Positions 50,592-59,175 of a DNA stretch of 64,000 bases are shown here, piece by piece. A model generated the notes under the pieces. It saw nothing but the letters and a program-made list of their open reading frames with translations, did no database searches and was not told the DNA's origin. The position numbers were made by a program, and so were the translations under genes. Origin of the DNA: Vagococcus carniphilus (GTDB lineage: Bacteria; Bacillota; Bacilli; Lactobacillales; Vagococcaceae); contig NZ_CP060720.1 of the NCBI RefSeq assembly GCF_014397115.1, positions 2,806,001-2,870,000 on the forward strand. Direction: 5' to 3'. Each line of letters starts with the position of its first letter. Positions within the stretch are counted from its first letter, which is position 1.

Positions 50592-51482
50592 AGGTCTAAC
50601 TTGAACATCAACATCAAAAACATCAAAACGACTTGCAAGTTCCTGCTCAATCGTCTCAGCAATCACAGCACCCTCTTCTACAGTCATTTTACCCGTCACT
50701 TCAATCGTCACATCGACTGCCACAGCGTCCCAAAACATTTTACCAGTAATATCAACAATTCTTTCAATCCCTGGAATGCCTTCAATAACATTTTGATAGT
50801 TCTCAACCATTTCAGGATCAAAACCACCAGATAAATGAAAGACATTTTCCTTAACAATTAAATAAGACATACGGCATAAAATCAAACCAAGAACAACTGC
50901 TGTTAATCCATCAAACATCGGGTTTATTTCAATGGAAAGTAAGATCCCTAGCGCTGTTCCAAAATTCATTAATGTATCGCTAAGTGCATCCTTCATCAAT
51001 GTATTAATCGAATTACTCTCAACTTTTTGATAGACTTTTCGATTAATTAAAAAGGTAGCTAACATAACAAAACCAGAACCTCCTGCCACAATAACAGAGA
51101 TGTTCCCTGGAGAATCAGGACTTGTATAAAAAGAAGATATAGCACCTTTTCCTCCTTCAATCACAATATAGGCAGACATTAAAAACATAACAAAAGAACT
51201 AAAAAGATTGCCTAACGTTTCAAACTGTTGATAGCCTTTGCTATGAGAATGAGAAGGGTCTTTAAGAGAAACCTTAAGCCCAACCAATAACCCAACAGAA
51301 ATAATAATACTGGATAAATTGTTAAAACCAGCAGCCAACAAAGCTTTTGAACCACTAACTAAAGCAATACTAATTTCAGCAATAAATAAAACAATAAAAA
51401 CAAATAAATTTAAATACGCAATTCCGATACTTTGTTTCAAGTTTTCAAAATATCGGAGGCGATTATTCAATGTTTCTTTCAT
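50583..51482 (-). CDS. Cation diffusion facilitator family transporter
   Basis: A 299-residue protein with six membrane segments and a C-terminal cytoplasmic ferredoxin-like domain (about 210-299; VDVTIEVTGKMTVEEG). The usual metal-binding Asp pair of segment 2 (DxxxD) is replaced in AAGFNNLSSII, while segment 5 has DALSDTLMN. This pattern differs from zinc CDFs, so Mn(II), Fe(II) or another cation is possible. Strong AAAGGAG site. It is 18 bases downstream of an MFS gene. Confidence 0.82.
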   Translation of the reverse strand: MKETLNNRLRYFENLKQSIGIAYLNLFVFIVLFIAEISIALVSGSKALLAAGFNNLSSIIISVGLLVGLKVSLKDPSHSHSKGYQQFETLGNLFSSFVMFLMSAYIVIEGGKGAISSFYTSPDSPGNISVIVAGGSGFVMLATFLINRKVYQKVESNSINTLMKDALSDTLMNFGTALGILLSIEINPMFDGLTAVVLGLILCRMSYLIVKENVFHLSGGFDPEMVENYQNVIEGIPGIERIVDITGKMFWDAVAVDVTIEVTGKMTVEEGAVIAETIEQELASRFDVFDVDVQVRPKR

Positions 51483-51500
51483 AAATAAACTCCTTTCAAA

Positions 51501-52835
51501 TTAAACATGACTTTCAGGCAATCTTCTGACAATGCTTAAAGCCTGAATCCCTAAAATAAAAATAAGAACAAAAATGAGACTGAATGTAGAACCATAAGAG
51601 AAGAAGGTCAGATTTCTACCATACACCGCCCCAAGAAGAGCAACTCCAATTGATTTAGACATCATCAAAACAAACGAATTTAACCCCATAACACTTCCGA
51701 GTGACTCTTTTGGTGCATTAAATTGTAAATAAATCATTAAAGAAGAAACTGTAATTCCCATGCCAATCCCTATCAGCATCATCGTTAAATAAGCCATTAA
51801 ACCATGAGCCATACCCATAAAACTTAAACTAAGCGTTCCTATAACTAAACACATAGTTCCAATTATCAAGTCTTGATTAATCGAAACTTTTTTAATTAAA
51901 TAGGTATTCATAATAGTTCCAAGCGTCCAAAATATTAAGAACGGAGTTAAAAGTGAACCTGCTTTTAAAGGACTCATTGACATCATTTCTTGTCCCCAGA
52001 GTGGTAGATAGGCATTAACTCCTGCCGCAATCATTCCCGTTGTTAGAGTTAACCCATTAATTTTTAAGACATGCTTATTTTTCAAAACACTCAAATCAAT
52101 TAAACTATTTCCTACATTATTTTTTTCACGCTTGTACCACATGGTAAAAAGTAAAAGAGAACCAAGAAATAACCCTAACATTAACAAAGTATTTCTAACA
52201 TACAATGAGCCAAATAAAGTCATTGCTCCTAATAAAATAAGACTGCTTCCAACATAATCAAGTGATAGCTGTGATTGCCTTTTCGGTTCATCTACAAAGA
52301 AGTAAATCAGTAAAATAGCGATCACAGTTAAAGGAACATTTAAGAAAAAGACATAGTGCCAACTAAAATAGTTTAAGATAAATCCTCCTAGAAAAGGCCC
52401 TACTAATCCTGCAATTCCCCAAACAGAACTTTCAACACTTTGAGCTTTTGCACGACTTTCCTTTGTTTCAAATAAAAAGCCAACCATTGAGCGAGAAACA
52501 GGAACAATCGCACCCGATCCTATTCCTTGAAACGCTCTAAAAATAATTAAAGTCATCATATTAGTAGCCAAACCACACAATAAAGAAAAACTAGAAAAGA
52601 TTAATAGACCGATGATTAAAGTTCCCTTGCGGCTCCAAGCATCTGCTAACTTACCAAACAATAAAGAGAACACACCACTAAATAATAAATAAACAGAAAA
52701 CACCAAACCTATTAAAGACGAATTGCCTAAGCTACCCACTATCGAGTTAGCAACAGTTGAAATAATTGTTCCTTCAATAGCTGCTAAGGCTGTCGCCATT
52801 AATAAGGCAAAAAAGACAATATTTTTTCTTGTCAT
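51501..52835 (-). CDS. MFS multidrug transporter, DHA2-like
   Basis: A membrane protein of about 444 residues and 12-14 segments. Motif A is GKLADAWSRKGTLIIG, and GIGSGAIVPVSRSMVGFLF and GPFLGGFILNYFSWHYVFFLNVPL are typical of the DHA2/EmrB-like group. It should export drugs by proton antiport. The ATG at 52835 follows AGGTGG. Its promoter carries the same operator as that of the upstream marR. Confidence 0.88.
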   Translation of the reverse strand: MTRKNIVFFALLMATALAAIEGTIISTVANSIVGSLGNSSLIGLVFSVYLLFSGVFSLLFGKLADAWSRKGTLIIGLLIFSSFSLLCGLATNMMTLIIFRAFQGIGSGAIVPVSRSMVGFLFETKESRAKAQSVESSVWGIAGLVGPFLGGFILNYFSWHYVFFLNVPLTVIAILLIYFFVDEPKRQSQLSLDYVGSSLILLGAMTLFGSLYVRNTLLMLGLFLGSLLLFTMWYKREKNNVGNSLIDLSVLKNKHVLKINGLTLTTGMIAAGVNAYLPLWGQEMMSMSPLKAGSLLTPFLIFWTLGTIMNTYLIKKVSINQDLIIGTMCLVIGTLSLSFMGMAHGLMAYLTMMLIGIGMGITVSSLMIYLQFNAPKESLGSVMGLNSFVLMMSKSIGVALLGAVYGRNLTFFSYGSTFSLIFVLIFILGIQALSIVRRLPESHV

Positions 52836-52857
52836 TAAAGACACCACCTATATTTTT

Positions 52858-52909
52858 AACTAGTTAGTCTAACTAACTATATAATAAGAGTATCTTTTTT
52901 ATTTGTCAA
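52858..52909 (-). promoter_or_regulatory. Efflux gene promoter and MarR operator
   Basis: On the minus strand TTGACA (52904-52909) and TATTAT (52881-52886) are 17 bases apart. Directly downstream lies AGTTAGTTAGACTAACTA, a dyad that overlaps the start of transcription (52858-52882). Confidence 0.8.
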
Positions 52910-52914
52910 TCATT

Positions 52915-53364
52915 TTATTTTTCCCAGCTGTTCTTTTTATCTTTTAATCGTTTTTCAATTAACTTCAACTCATCTAATAAGACTAGCTTTTGATTAGCAC
53001 TTAAATCATCAAAAATATCTTGTACCAATACTTGTGTGTCCCCGTTTATTTCCGAGCATTTTTGTTCTCCTTTTGGTGTTAACGATAAAAAGAAAACTCT
53101 CAAATCTTTTGTATCTCTTGTCTTTTCAACATATCCCTGTTCAACTAACTTATTAACTTTTACTGTTACAGAAGAAGATTTAATACTAAAATAAGTTGCT
53201 AAATCTTTTGAAGTGACTCTTTCCTTTTCCTTGATAAAATTTAAAGTACGACCCAAGTCTTGCATTTCACCTTGTTCTCCACCTATATAATGAGCTAAAT
53301 GATGCATATTTCTTGAAATTTCATGTAGCGACTGATAAATGTCAAAATTAATATGTTCAGACAT
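52915..53364 (-). CDS. MarR family repressor of the adjacent efflux gene
   Basis: A 149-residue winged-helix regulator. The recognition region is VTSKDLATYFSIKSSSVTVKVNKLVEQGYVEKTRDTKDLR (about 51-90). It lies 80 bases upstream of the DHA2 gene on the same strand. Near-identical dyads occur in its own promoter and in the efflux promoter, so it likely represses both. GGAGG site. Confidence 0.88.
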   Translation of the reverse strand: MSEHINFDIYQSLHEISRNMHHLAHYIGGEQGEMQDLGRTLNFIKEKERVTSKDLATYFSIKSSSVTVKVNKLVEQGYVEKTRDTKDLRVFFLSLTPKGEQKCSEINGDTQVLVQDIFDDLSANQKLVLLDELKLIEKRLKDKKNSWEK

Positions 53365-53379
53365 TTTACTACCTCCTTT

Positions 53380-53426
53380 AATTAGTTCGTCTAACTAACT
53401 ATATCAATAATTAAATAATTTGCCAA
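53380..53426 (-). promoter_or_regulatory. marR promoter and operator
   Basis: On the minus strand TTGGCA (53421-53426) and TATAGT (53398-53403) are 17 bases apart. The dyad AGTTAGTTAGACGAACTA (within 53380-53404) overlaps the -10 box. It matches the operator at 52858-52882 at 23 of 25 bases. Confidence 0.8.
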
Positions 53427-53429
53427 CAA

Positions 53430-53470
53430 AAAAGTCCATCCAAAAACAATTTTTTTTGGGATGGACTATT
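53430..53470 (-). terminator. Terminator after lacI-type gene
   Basis: The stem AGTCCATCC/GGATGGACT with an A/T-rich loop is followed by a T run on the minus strand. Confidence 0.8.
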
Positions 53471-53471
53471 C

Positions 53472-54458
53472 TTACTCTTCAAGAAAACTCATTTCTAAAT
53501 AATGATTGTTCTGTTTAGTATGAGGGTAATTAATTGCTTGAATTAATTTCTTAGATAATGCTCTTGCTATCTCTTTAAATGGTGTCTTTAACGTTTTAAT
53601 TGATGGTCGAACTTGTGAAAGGAAAGAAACGCCGTCATAACCTATCACTTCAACGTCATCATTTATTCTTTTTCCCTCATCAATAATGGCTTGATAACAA
53701 CCTATAGGTACATTATCATCACAACAAAAAATAGCTGTTACAGATGATTTTCTCAATAATTCAATCGTTGCTTGATACCCAGCCTGAACAGATAGTTCTG
53801 TTTTCTTTACCAAATTTGGATCAACTGGCAATTGATTAGTGGTTAAAGCATCTTCATAAGCTTTTTTTCTCTCAGGTAATGAATACTCCTTACCCTCATA
53901 TTTAATAAGACCTATTTTTTGATGTCCTTTATTAATCAAATAAGTAACACCATCATAAATTCCTTTGTATTCTCCTAAAACAACTGTTCCAAAAAAATGA
54001 TCCTTTTTCCCATAGTCCAAAAAAATAACTGGTGTTTCACGATAATGCCCTTGATTAATTACTTCTTTAGTAAATTCATGGGTTGAAATCAGCAAAATTG
54101 CTTCTACAGACAGCTGGTTGTATTGGCTTAACAACTCAACTTCTTGTTCTTTTTTTCCATAAGACTCGCTGATTAACAGATGATAATCCTCTTGTCCCAG
54201 AAATTCTCTCATATTTCTAACAATTGAATAAGCCAAAGGTTCATTCATCGAAGGCATAACTACACCTATTAACTTAGACTTTTTTTTAATGATATTAGAA
54301 GCAAAATAATTTGGTGTGTATTCATTCTCTTTTACAACGCTCAATACTTTTCCCTTCGTCTCTTTACTGAAACGATGACCTTTATTATTCAGTATTTGAG
54401 AAACCGTTGTAACTGAAACGCCTGACATTTTTGCGATATCACGAATGGTTAAAGCCAT
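53472..54458 (-). CDS. LacI family transcriptional regulator
   Basis: A 328-residue regulator. The LacI helix-turn-helix and hinge (TIRDIAKMSGVSVTTVSQILNNKGHRFS...YTPNYFASNI, about 3-55) are followed by a periplasmic-binding-like domain (LIGVVMPSMNEPLAYSI onward; CDDNVPIGCYQAI). Effectors are usually sugars, but no sugar gene lies next to it, so its targets are elsewhere. Confidence 0.88.
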   Translation of the reverse strand: MALTIRDIAKMSGVSVTTVSQILNNKGHRFSKETKGKVLSVVKENEYTPNYFASNIIKKKSKLIGVVMPSMNEPLAYSIVRNMREFLGQEDYHLLISESYGKKEQEVELLSQYNQLSVEAILLISTHEFTKEVINQGHYRETPVIFLDYGKKDHFFGTVVLGEYKGIYDGVTYLINKGHQKIGLIKYEGKEYSLPERKKAYEDALTTNQLPVDPNLVKKTELSVQAGYQATIELLRKSSVTAIFCCDDNVPIGCYQAIIDEGKRINDDVEVIGYDGVSFLSQVRPSIKTLKTPFKEIARALSKKLIQAINYPHTKQNNHYLEMSFLEE

Positions 54459-54538
54459 CTCAACACATCCTTTTTTGTTAATTTATTTCATTATAACAAA
54501 TTTATCGACAACTGTAGACGTATGTATCTCCAACTTAT

Positions 54539-55105
54539 TTAAAATTTAAGCAATTTTTCATTTAACTTAGAATAAATACGATCTCTAAACCACGGTTCAC
54601 TAGAAGCCTGAACGGCCTTCTCTAAAGAAAACCATCCCAGTTGACTATTCTCATCAACTTTAACTTGAAGTGTTTCTTCTTCTGTTGCTTCAATCAAATA
54701 AGTTAGATTGAGATGAAGATGAGACGGAACATAAGCTTGATGTTTCATGTGACCATCTACGGTTAAGACCTCTAAAGAGTAGATTTCTGAACTGACTGGA
54801 GTCACATGTTCCAAACCACTTTCTTCTTTCACTTCTTTTAAAGCTACTTGAAGTAACTCTTCATCTCCATCAGCATGTCCGCCTAGCCAAGACCAAGAAT
54901 CATAAATATTATGATAAGCCATCAGTACCTTATCTCGATTAGCATTTGTAACCCATGCTGAAACGGTTATATGAGCCATCAAATTACTTCGATAAAAAAT
55001 GTCTTCATAATTGATTAATGCTTCAATAATGACTTCTTTATCTTTTTCTTCTTGCTCATTAAAAGGAATGTAATCCTGTAATTGTTTTATTAGTTCAGCC
55101 TTCAT
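54539..55105 (-). CDS. NUDIX hydrolase
   Basis: A 188-residue protein. The Nudix box reads GHADGDEELLQVALKEVKEESGL, matching GX5EX7REUXEEXGU with Lys for the Arg. It hydrolyses a nucleoside diphosphate linked to another moiety. The substrate is unknown. GGAGGT site. Stands between lacI and the siderophore operon. Confidence 0.87.
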   Translation of the reverse strand: MKAELIKQLQDYIPFNEQEEKDKEVIIEALINYEDIFYRSNLMAHITVSAWVTNANRDKVLMAYHNIYDSWSWLGGHADGDEELLQVALKEVKEESGLEHVTPVSSEIYSLEVLTVDGHMKHQAYVPSHLHLNLTYLIEATEEETLQVKVDENSQLGWFSLEKAVQASSEPWFRDRIYSKLNEKLLKF

Positions 55106-55147
55106 TCATCAAACCTCCACTCATATAATTAATTAAAGCATACTCTT

Positions 55148-55933
55148 TTATTTCATTAAATGATAGGTTAAACAGACGGGACGCTGACTTTCGGGCTCAT
55201 TAACAATCGTTGCTTCTATTTGGAAAACATCTCGCAAGCACTCTTTCGTAATAACTTCTTCTGGCGTACCTGTGGCTTTAATCTTTCCTTGATTAACAGC
55301 CACCATAAAATCAGAAAATCGAGCTGCTAAATTTAAATCGTGTAAAACCATCACAATCGTACAACCCTCTTTTTGATTCAATTCTTCTAATAATTCTAAT
55401 ACCTCTAATTGATGCGCCATATCAAGATAAGTTGTTGGTTCATCTAATAAAATTAATTCCGTTTGTTGAGCTAATGCCATAGCAATCCAAACTCGTTGTC
55501 TTTGTCCACCCGACAAATTATCAATTTCTCTTTGAGCGTACTCTTCTAATTTCGTTACCTTCAAAGCCCACTCAACTATTTCTTTATCTTTAGTTGTTAG
55601 CTTTCCAAATCCTTTTTGATGAGGAAAACGCCCGTATGAAACTAATTCTTTAACTGTTAAGCCACTTGGTGCTGTGGGTGTTTGCGGAAGTATTGCCATT
55701 TTTCTAGCAATTGTTTTTGTTGGTAAATTGAATATATCGTCCCCATCTAAATAAACCATTCCTGATTTTTTCTTTTGAATTCGACCAATTGTTTTTAAAA
55801 TCGTTGATTTGCCACATCCATTGGGTCCAATAATTGAAGTTATTTTTCCTTTCGGGAGTGATAAATTCAGATCCTCAACAATCACTCGCTCATCATATGC
55901 AATAGATAGTTCTTTGGTTTCTATTTGATTCAT
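55148..55933 (-). CDS. Ferric-siderophore ABC transporter, ATPase
   Basis: An ATPase of about 261 residues of the FecE/FhuC type. Walker A is GPNGCGKST, the signature is LSGGQRQRVWIAMALAQ, Walker B is LILLDEPTTYLD and the switch His is in VLHDLNLAARFSD. The second of two adjacent ATGs (55933) fits the GGAG site better. Last gene of a four-gene iron uptake operon. Confidence 0.92.
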   Translation of the reverse strand: MNQIETKELSIAYDERVIVEDLNLSLPKGKITSIIGPNGCGKSTILKTIGRIQKKKSGMVYLDGDDIFNLPTKTIARKMAILPQTPTAPSGLTVKELVSYGRFPHQKGFGKLTTKDKEIVEWALKVTKLEEYAQREIDNLSGGQRQRVWIAMALAQQTELILLDEPTTYLDMAHQLEVLELLEELNQKEGCTIVMVLHDLNLAARFSDFMVAVNQGKIKATGTPEEVITKECLRDVFQIEATIVNEPESQRPVCLTYHLMK

Positions 55934-55942
55934 CATAATCTC

Positions 55943-56947
55943 CTAATCTGCCTTTGATAATAAATATAAGAAATACGGCGTACTAAGTACAGTAATCACA
56001 ATCCCTGTTGGAACATCACTACCTAAACTAATTGATCTTGTAATCGTATCAGCAAGTAAGATGATACCTCCTCCTAATAAACCTGAAACAGGAATGACAA
56101 AGAAGTGATTAGCCCCTACAAGTTTTCTTGCAATATGTGGAGCAATCAAACCAACAAAAAAGAAATTACCTCCTAAAGCCACACTTAATGAGGAAAGGGC
56201 TACTGCAACAAACATCAAACTAATAAACTCTACTTTTACAGAAACTCCTAATCCTTTTGCCGTTTCATTTCCTAAATTAATCGTATTAATAACTTGGGCT
56301 TTAAACACGGTATAGCCGACAAGAATGATGATACATGGGATAAAGACTTTTAAATAACGCCAATCGTCACCCCAAAGATTTCCAGCTTGCCATTTTTGCA
56401 TAAACTCCATTTGCCTTTCATCCATTCTAAGGCTAAGCATGGTTGTAAGAGCACTATAGCCACTACCAACTGCAACTCCGGTTAAAATCAAGGTTGTCGG
56501 AGACATTTCTTTTTTTCGACTATAAGATAAAAAGAAAATGATAAGAGCTGATAAAATGCCACCAACAAAAGAAAGAGCAGGTAGAGCATACGCTGAAAAA
56601 ATACTCTCTGAATGAAATAAAACAATATACATTAAAACAAATAAACCTGAACCAGAACTAATTCCTAACGTTCCAGGACTTGCCATATCATTTTTAAGCA
56701 GACTTTGCATAATGACACCTGAAACCCCCATACCAATACCTACAAAAATAGCTAGTATAATTCGTGGAAAACGAAATTCAAACACAATCAAATTCTCTTG
56801 ATAAGTTCCATTACCATTTAATACTTGCCAAACTGTACTTGGTGGTAAACTCATCTTTCCTGAGTTAATACTAATCACACCTAAAAAAATGACTAAAATA
56901 ACTAAAGAACCCAATAAAAGAAACTTTCTTAGTAAATGCTTTTCCAT
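55943..56947 (-). CDS. Ferric-siderophore ABC transporter, permease 2
   Basis: A 334-residue FecCD-family permease with about nine or ten membrane segments (RFPRIILAIFVGIGMGVSGVIMQSLLKNDMASPGTLGISSG; VGLIAPHIARKLVG). It overlaps the preceding permease by one base (TAATG), so the two are coupled and form the heterodimeric channel. Confidence 0.92.
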   Translation of the reverse strand: MEKHLLRKFLLLGSLVILVIFLGVISINSGKMSLPPSTVWQVLNGNGTYQENLIVFEFRFPRIILAIFVGIGMGVSGVIMQSLLKNDMASPGTLGISSGSGLFVLMYIVLFHSESIFSAYALPALSFVGGILSALIIFFLSYSRKKEMSPTTLILTGVAVGSGYSALTTMLSLRMDERQMEFMQKWQAGNLWGDDWRYLKVFIPCIIILVGYTVFKAQVINTINLGNETAKGLGVSVKVEFISLMFVAVALSSLSVALGGNFFFVGLIAPHIARKLVGANHFFVIPVSGLLGGGIILLADTITRSISLGSDVPTGIVITVLSTPYFLYLLSKAD

Positions 56948-57963
56948 TAAAATTCACGCTCCCCTTTTTTGACTAGATATAAAAAGAATGGAACGCCAAT
57001 TAAAGAAAATATAATACCAATTGGTGTTTCAAAAGGACGATTAATCACACGTCCAATAATATCAGCTACAACAGTTAAAAGAGCCCCGTAAAGCATACTT
57101 GCTGGAATAACAAATCGATAATCTACACCAACAAAAAAACGAATCATATGAGGAACAATCAATCCAACAAAACTAACAGGTCCAATTACCACAACTGAAA
57201 GTCCTGTTAAAACTAAAACGATTAAGGTCGAAAAAATTTTAACACGTTTAATATTTAGTCCTAATCCAAGAGCTACTTCTTCTCCTAAGCTAAGCATTGT
57301 TACTGAGGGAGACAACATAATAGATGCTAAAACACCAAGGACAAATAATGGGAAAATAACAGCCAGTTCTCCCCACTTAGCTCCTGCAGTTCCTCCAGCC
57401 GTAAAATACATTAAAGCATGCCCTAATTTATACTTAATCGAAAGATAACTACTCATGGCTCCAAATAACATAGAAATTGAAATTCCTGCTAAAACAAGTC
57501 GTTGTGGTGTCATGCCTTTTTTTCCAGTTGAAGCAACAAAGTAGGTTAATCCTGTGGTTAAACTTGCTCCAATACAAGAAATAACTAACATCTCAATATA
57601 ATTAAACTGAGGCATTAAAGCTAAGCTAAGCGCCATAGCAAATGTGGCTCCTGAGCTGATTCCCATTAAACCTGAATCAGCTAATGGATTTCTCGTCGTT
57701 CCTTGCATAATAGCTCCTGAGACAGCTAAACTTGCTCCAACAATCATATCTGCTATTGTTCGAGGTAATCGTAGAGTTAGTATCGTTTGGTGTTCTGTTA
57801 ACGTTTCATCAAAAGAGAAAATGGCTTGCCAAGCTGTTTTTAAAGGGATAGCTGCCGCTCCATATGAGATTGAAAAGAAACAAGCTATTAACAGCAACAC
57901 AATGCCTAACACAACATAAACAAAAAAATTAGCAGAGCCTTTCTTACGTTCTTTTACTTCCAT
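56947..57963 (-). CDS. Ferric-siderophore ABC transporter, permease 1
   Basis: A 338-residue FecCD-family permease (RLPRTIADMIVGASLAVSGAIMQGTTRNPLADSGLMGISSG; VGLIVPHMIRFFVG). AAGGATAAAG precedes the ATG. It is separated from the binding-protein gene by a leaky terminator. Confidence 0.92.
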   Translation of the reverse strand: MEVKERKKGSANFFVYVVLGIVLLLIACFFSISYGAAAIPLKTAWQAIFSFDETLTEHQTILTLRLPRTIADMIVGASLAVSGAIMQGTTRNPLADSGLMGISSGATFAMALSLALMPQFNYIEMLVISCIGASLTTGLTYFVASTGKKGMTPQRLVLAGISISMLFGAMSSYLSIKYKLGHALMYFTAGGTAGAKWGELAVIFPLFVLGVLASIMLSPSVTMLSLGEEVALGLGLNIKRVKIFSTLIVLVLTGLSVVVIGPVSFVGLIVPHMIRFFVGVDYRFVIPASMLYGALLTVVADIIGRVINRPFETPIGIIFSLIGVPFFLYLVKKGEREF

Positions 57964-57980
57964 GTCTTTATCCTTTCAAC

Positions 57981-58020
57981 AAAAATGAGGCTACTACACA
58001 TTGCGCGAGTAAGCCTCTTA
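57981..58020 (-). terminator. Intra-operon terminator after the binding-protein gene
   Basis: On the minus strand AGAGGCTTACT pairs with AGTAGCCTC and is followed by five T. Placed between binding protein and permeases, it should raise the binding-protein to permease ratio. Confidence 0.65.
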
Positions 58021-58033
58021 ATTGATTGTTATC

Positions 58034-58960
58034 TTATTTTACTAAAGCATCAAAATGTTCAACAAAATAGTCTAATTGATGCGTTAAACTTGAAACATCT
58101 GAATAATAGAATAATCCATTCAAGTCTCCTGGCACTGTTAAAATGTGACCATCTTTAACGGCTGGAATTGTTGGCCAAATTTTTGTTTTTTCAAATTCAG
58201 AATCTTTTTTACCAGGTTGTAAGAACCAGATGACATAATCACCAAAGTAATCAGCAGCAACTTCATAGGATAAACCTTCTCTTGTTTCACCGCTTTTTTC
58301 AATCAATTCTTTTAATTTATCTGGGTACTTCAAGCCAATGTGATCGTATAGTAATGTTCCACCTCTTGAGCCTGTTTCATAGTAAACACCATATGAAGCA
58401 CTACCCCAGTCTTCAAAAATACTAAATGTTTTTCCTTTAAATTCATCTTTAGCAAATGAATCTTTTGCTTTAGCAAGTTTTTCTTCAAAAGTAGTAACTT
58501 GTTTTTTAGCTTCTTCTTCTTTACCAAGAACTTCACCTAACAGTTCAAGTCTTTCTTCTGGTGTTTTTTTCTCAGAAATAACAACTACAGGTGCAATCTT
58601 AGAAAATTTATCAAAATCATCTTTATCGTATGAGATAATTAAATCTGGTTCATATGATAAAAGTTCTTCTTTTTCCCATTTTTCAATAGTAGGGATATCT
58701 TTTATTTCTTTATACATTGGCATTGCTTCTTGCGCCCAACCAGCATAAGCAACAGGTTTTACTCCTAATGAAGCAACATCATGAATGTACCAATTAACGA
58801 CTACTTTTTTAGGTTTTGTAGGTACTTCTACTTTCCCCATCTCTGTTTCCACTACTTTAGTTGTTGCTTTTTCCTTTGTATCTTCCTTACCGCTTGAACA
58901 ACCAACAATTAAAACGGCTAATAGCCCTAAACTCAATAAAGATAAAACTTTTTTCCACAT
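58034..58960 (-). CDS. Iron-siderophore substrate-binding lipoprotein
   Basis: A lipoprotein of about 308 residues. The signal peptide ends in LIVGC with the lipid-modified Cys21. The mature part is a FecB/FhuD-like binding protein (VVVNWYIHDVASLGVKPVAYAGW, LLSYEPDLIISYDKDDFDKFSKIAPVVVI). The ATG at 58960 follows GGGGGA. An upstream in-frame ATG at 58999 lacks a site. First gene of the operon, with a Fur-like box upstream. Ligand class (catecholate, hydroxamate or citrate) not determined. Confidence 0.9.
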   Translation of the reverse strand: MWKKVLSLLSLGLLAVLIVGCSSGKEDTKEKATTKVVETEMGKVEVPTKPKKVVVNWYIHDVASLGVKPVAYAGWAQEAMPMYKEIKDIPTIEKWEKEELLSYEPDLIISYDKDDFDKFSKIAPVVVISEKKTPEERLELLGEVLGKEEEAKKQVTTFEEKLAKAKDSFAKDEFKGKTFSIFEDWGSASYGVYYETGSRGGTLLYDHIGLKYPDKLKELIEKSGETREGLSYEVAADYFGDYVIWFLQPGKKDSEFEKTKIWPTIPAVKDGHILTVPGDLNGLFYYSDVSSLTHQLDYFVEHFDALVK

Positions 58961-59027
58961 ATTTTTTCCCCCATCTTTTTCATGATCATTCTTTAACAAG
59001 TAAAATCAAAAAAATTGACTTTTTATT

Positions 59028-59046
59028 GATAATGAATCTCAATTTC
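59028..59046 (-). promoter_or_regulatory. Fur box of the siderophore operon
   Basis: GATAATGAATCTCAATTTC matches 14 of 19 Fur-box positions. It lies about 70 bases upstream of the binding-protein start, as expected for iron repression. Confidence 0.6.
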
Positions 59047-59175
59047 AATTATATCGTTTTCATTAAAAAAATCAATTAGATTTTAATGAGAGAATCTTGC
59101 TTGAAAGACTTAAATCCTCTTTTATTATGTGATACAATAGTCTGTAAAAAATAATGGAGGAGTTATCATATACTT

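Noticed and set aside
58330-58536. Lys/Leu-rich frame inside the siderophore-binding protein gene
   Set aside because: It is an alternate frame of A-rich codons within a clear lipoprotein gene, with no start signals of its own.
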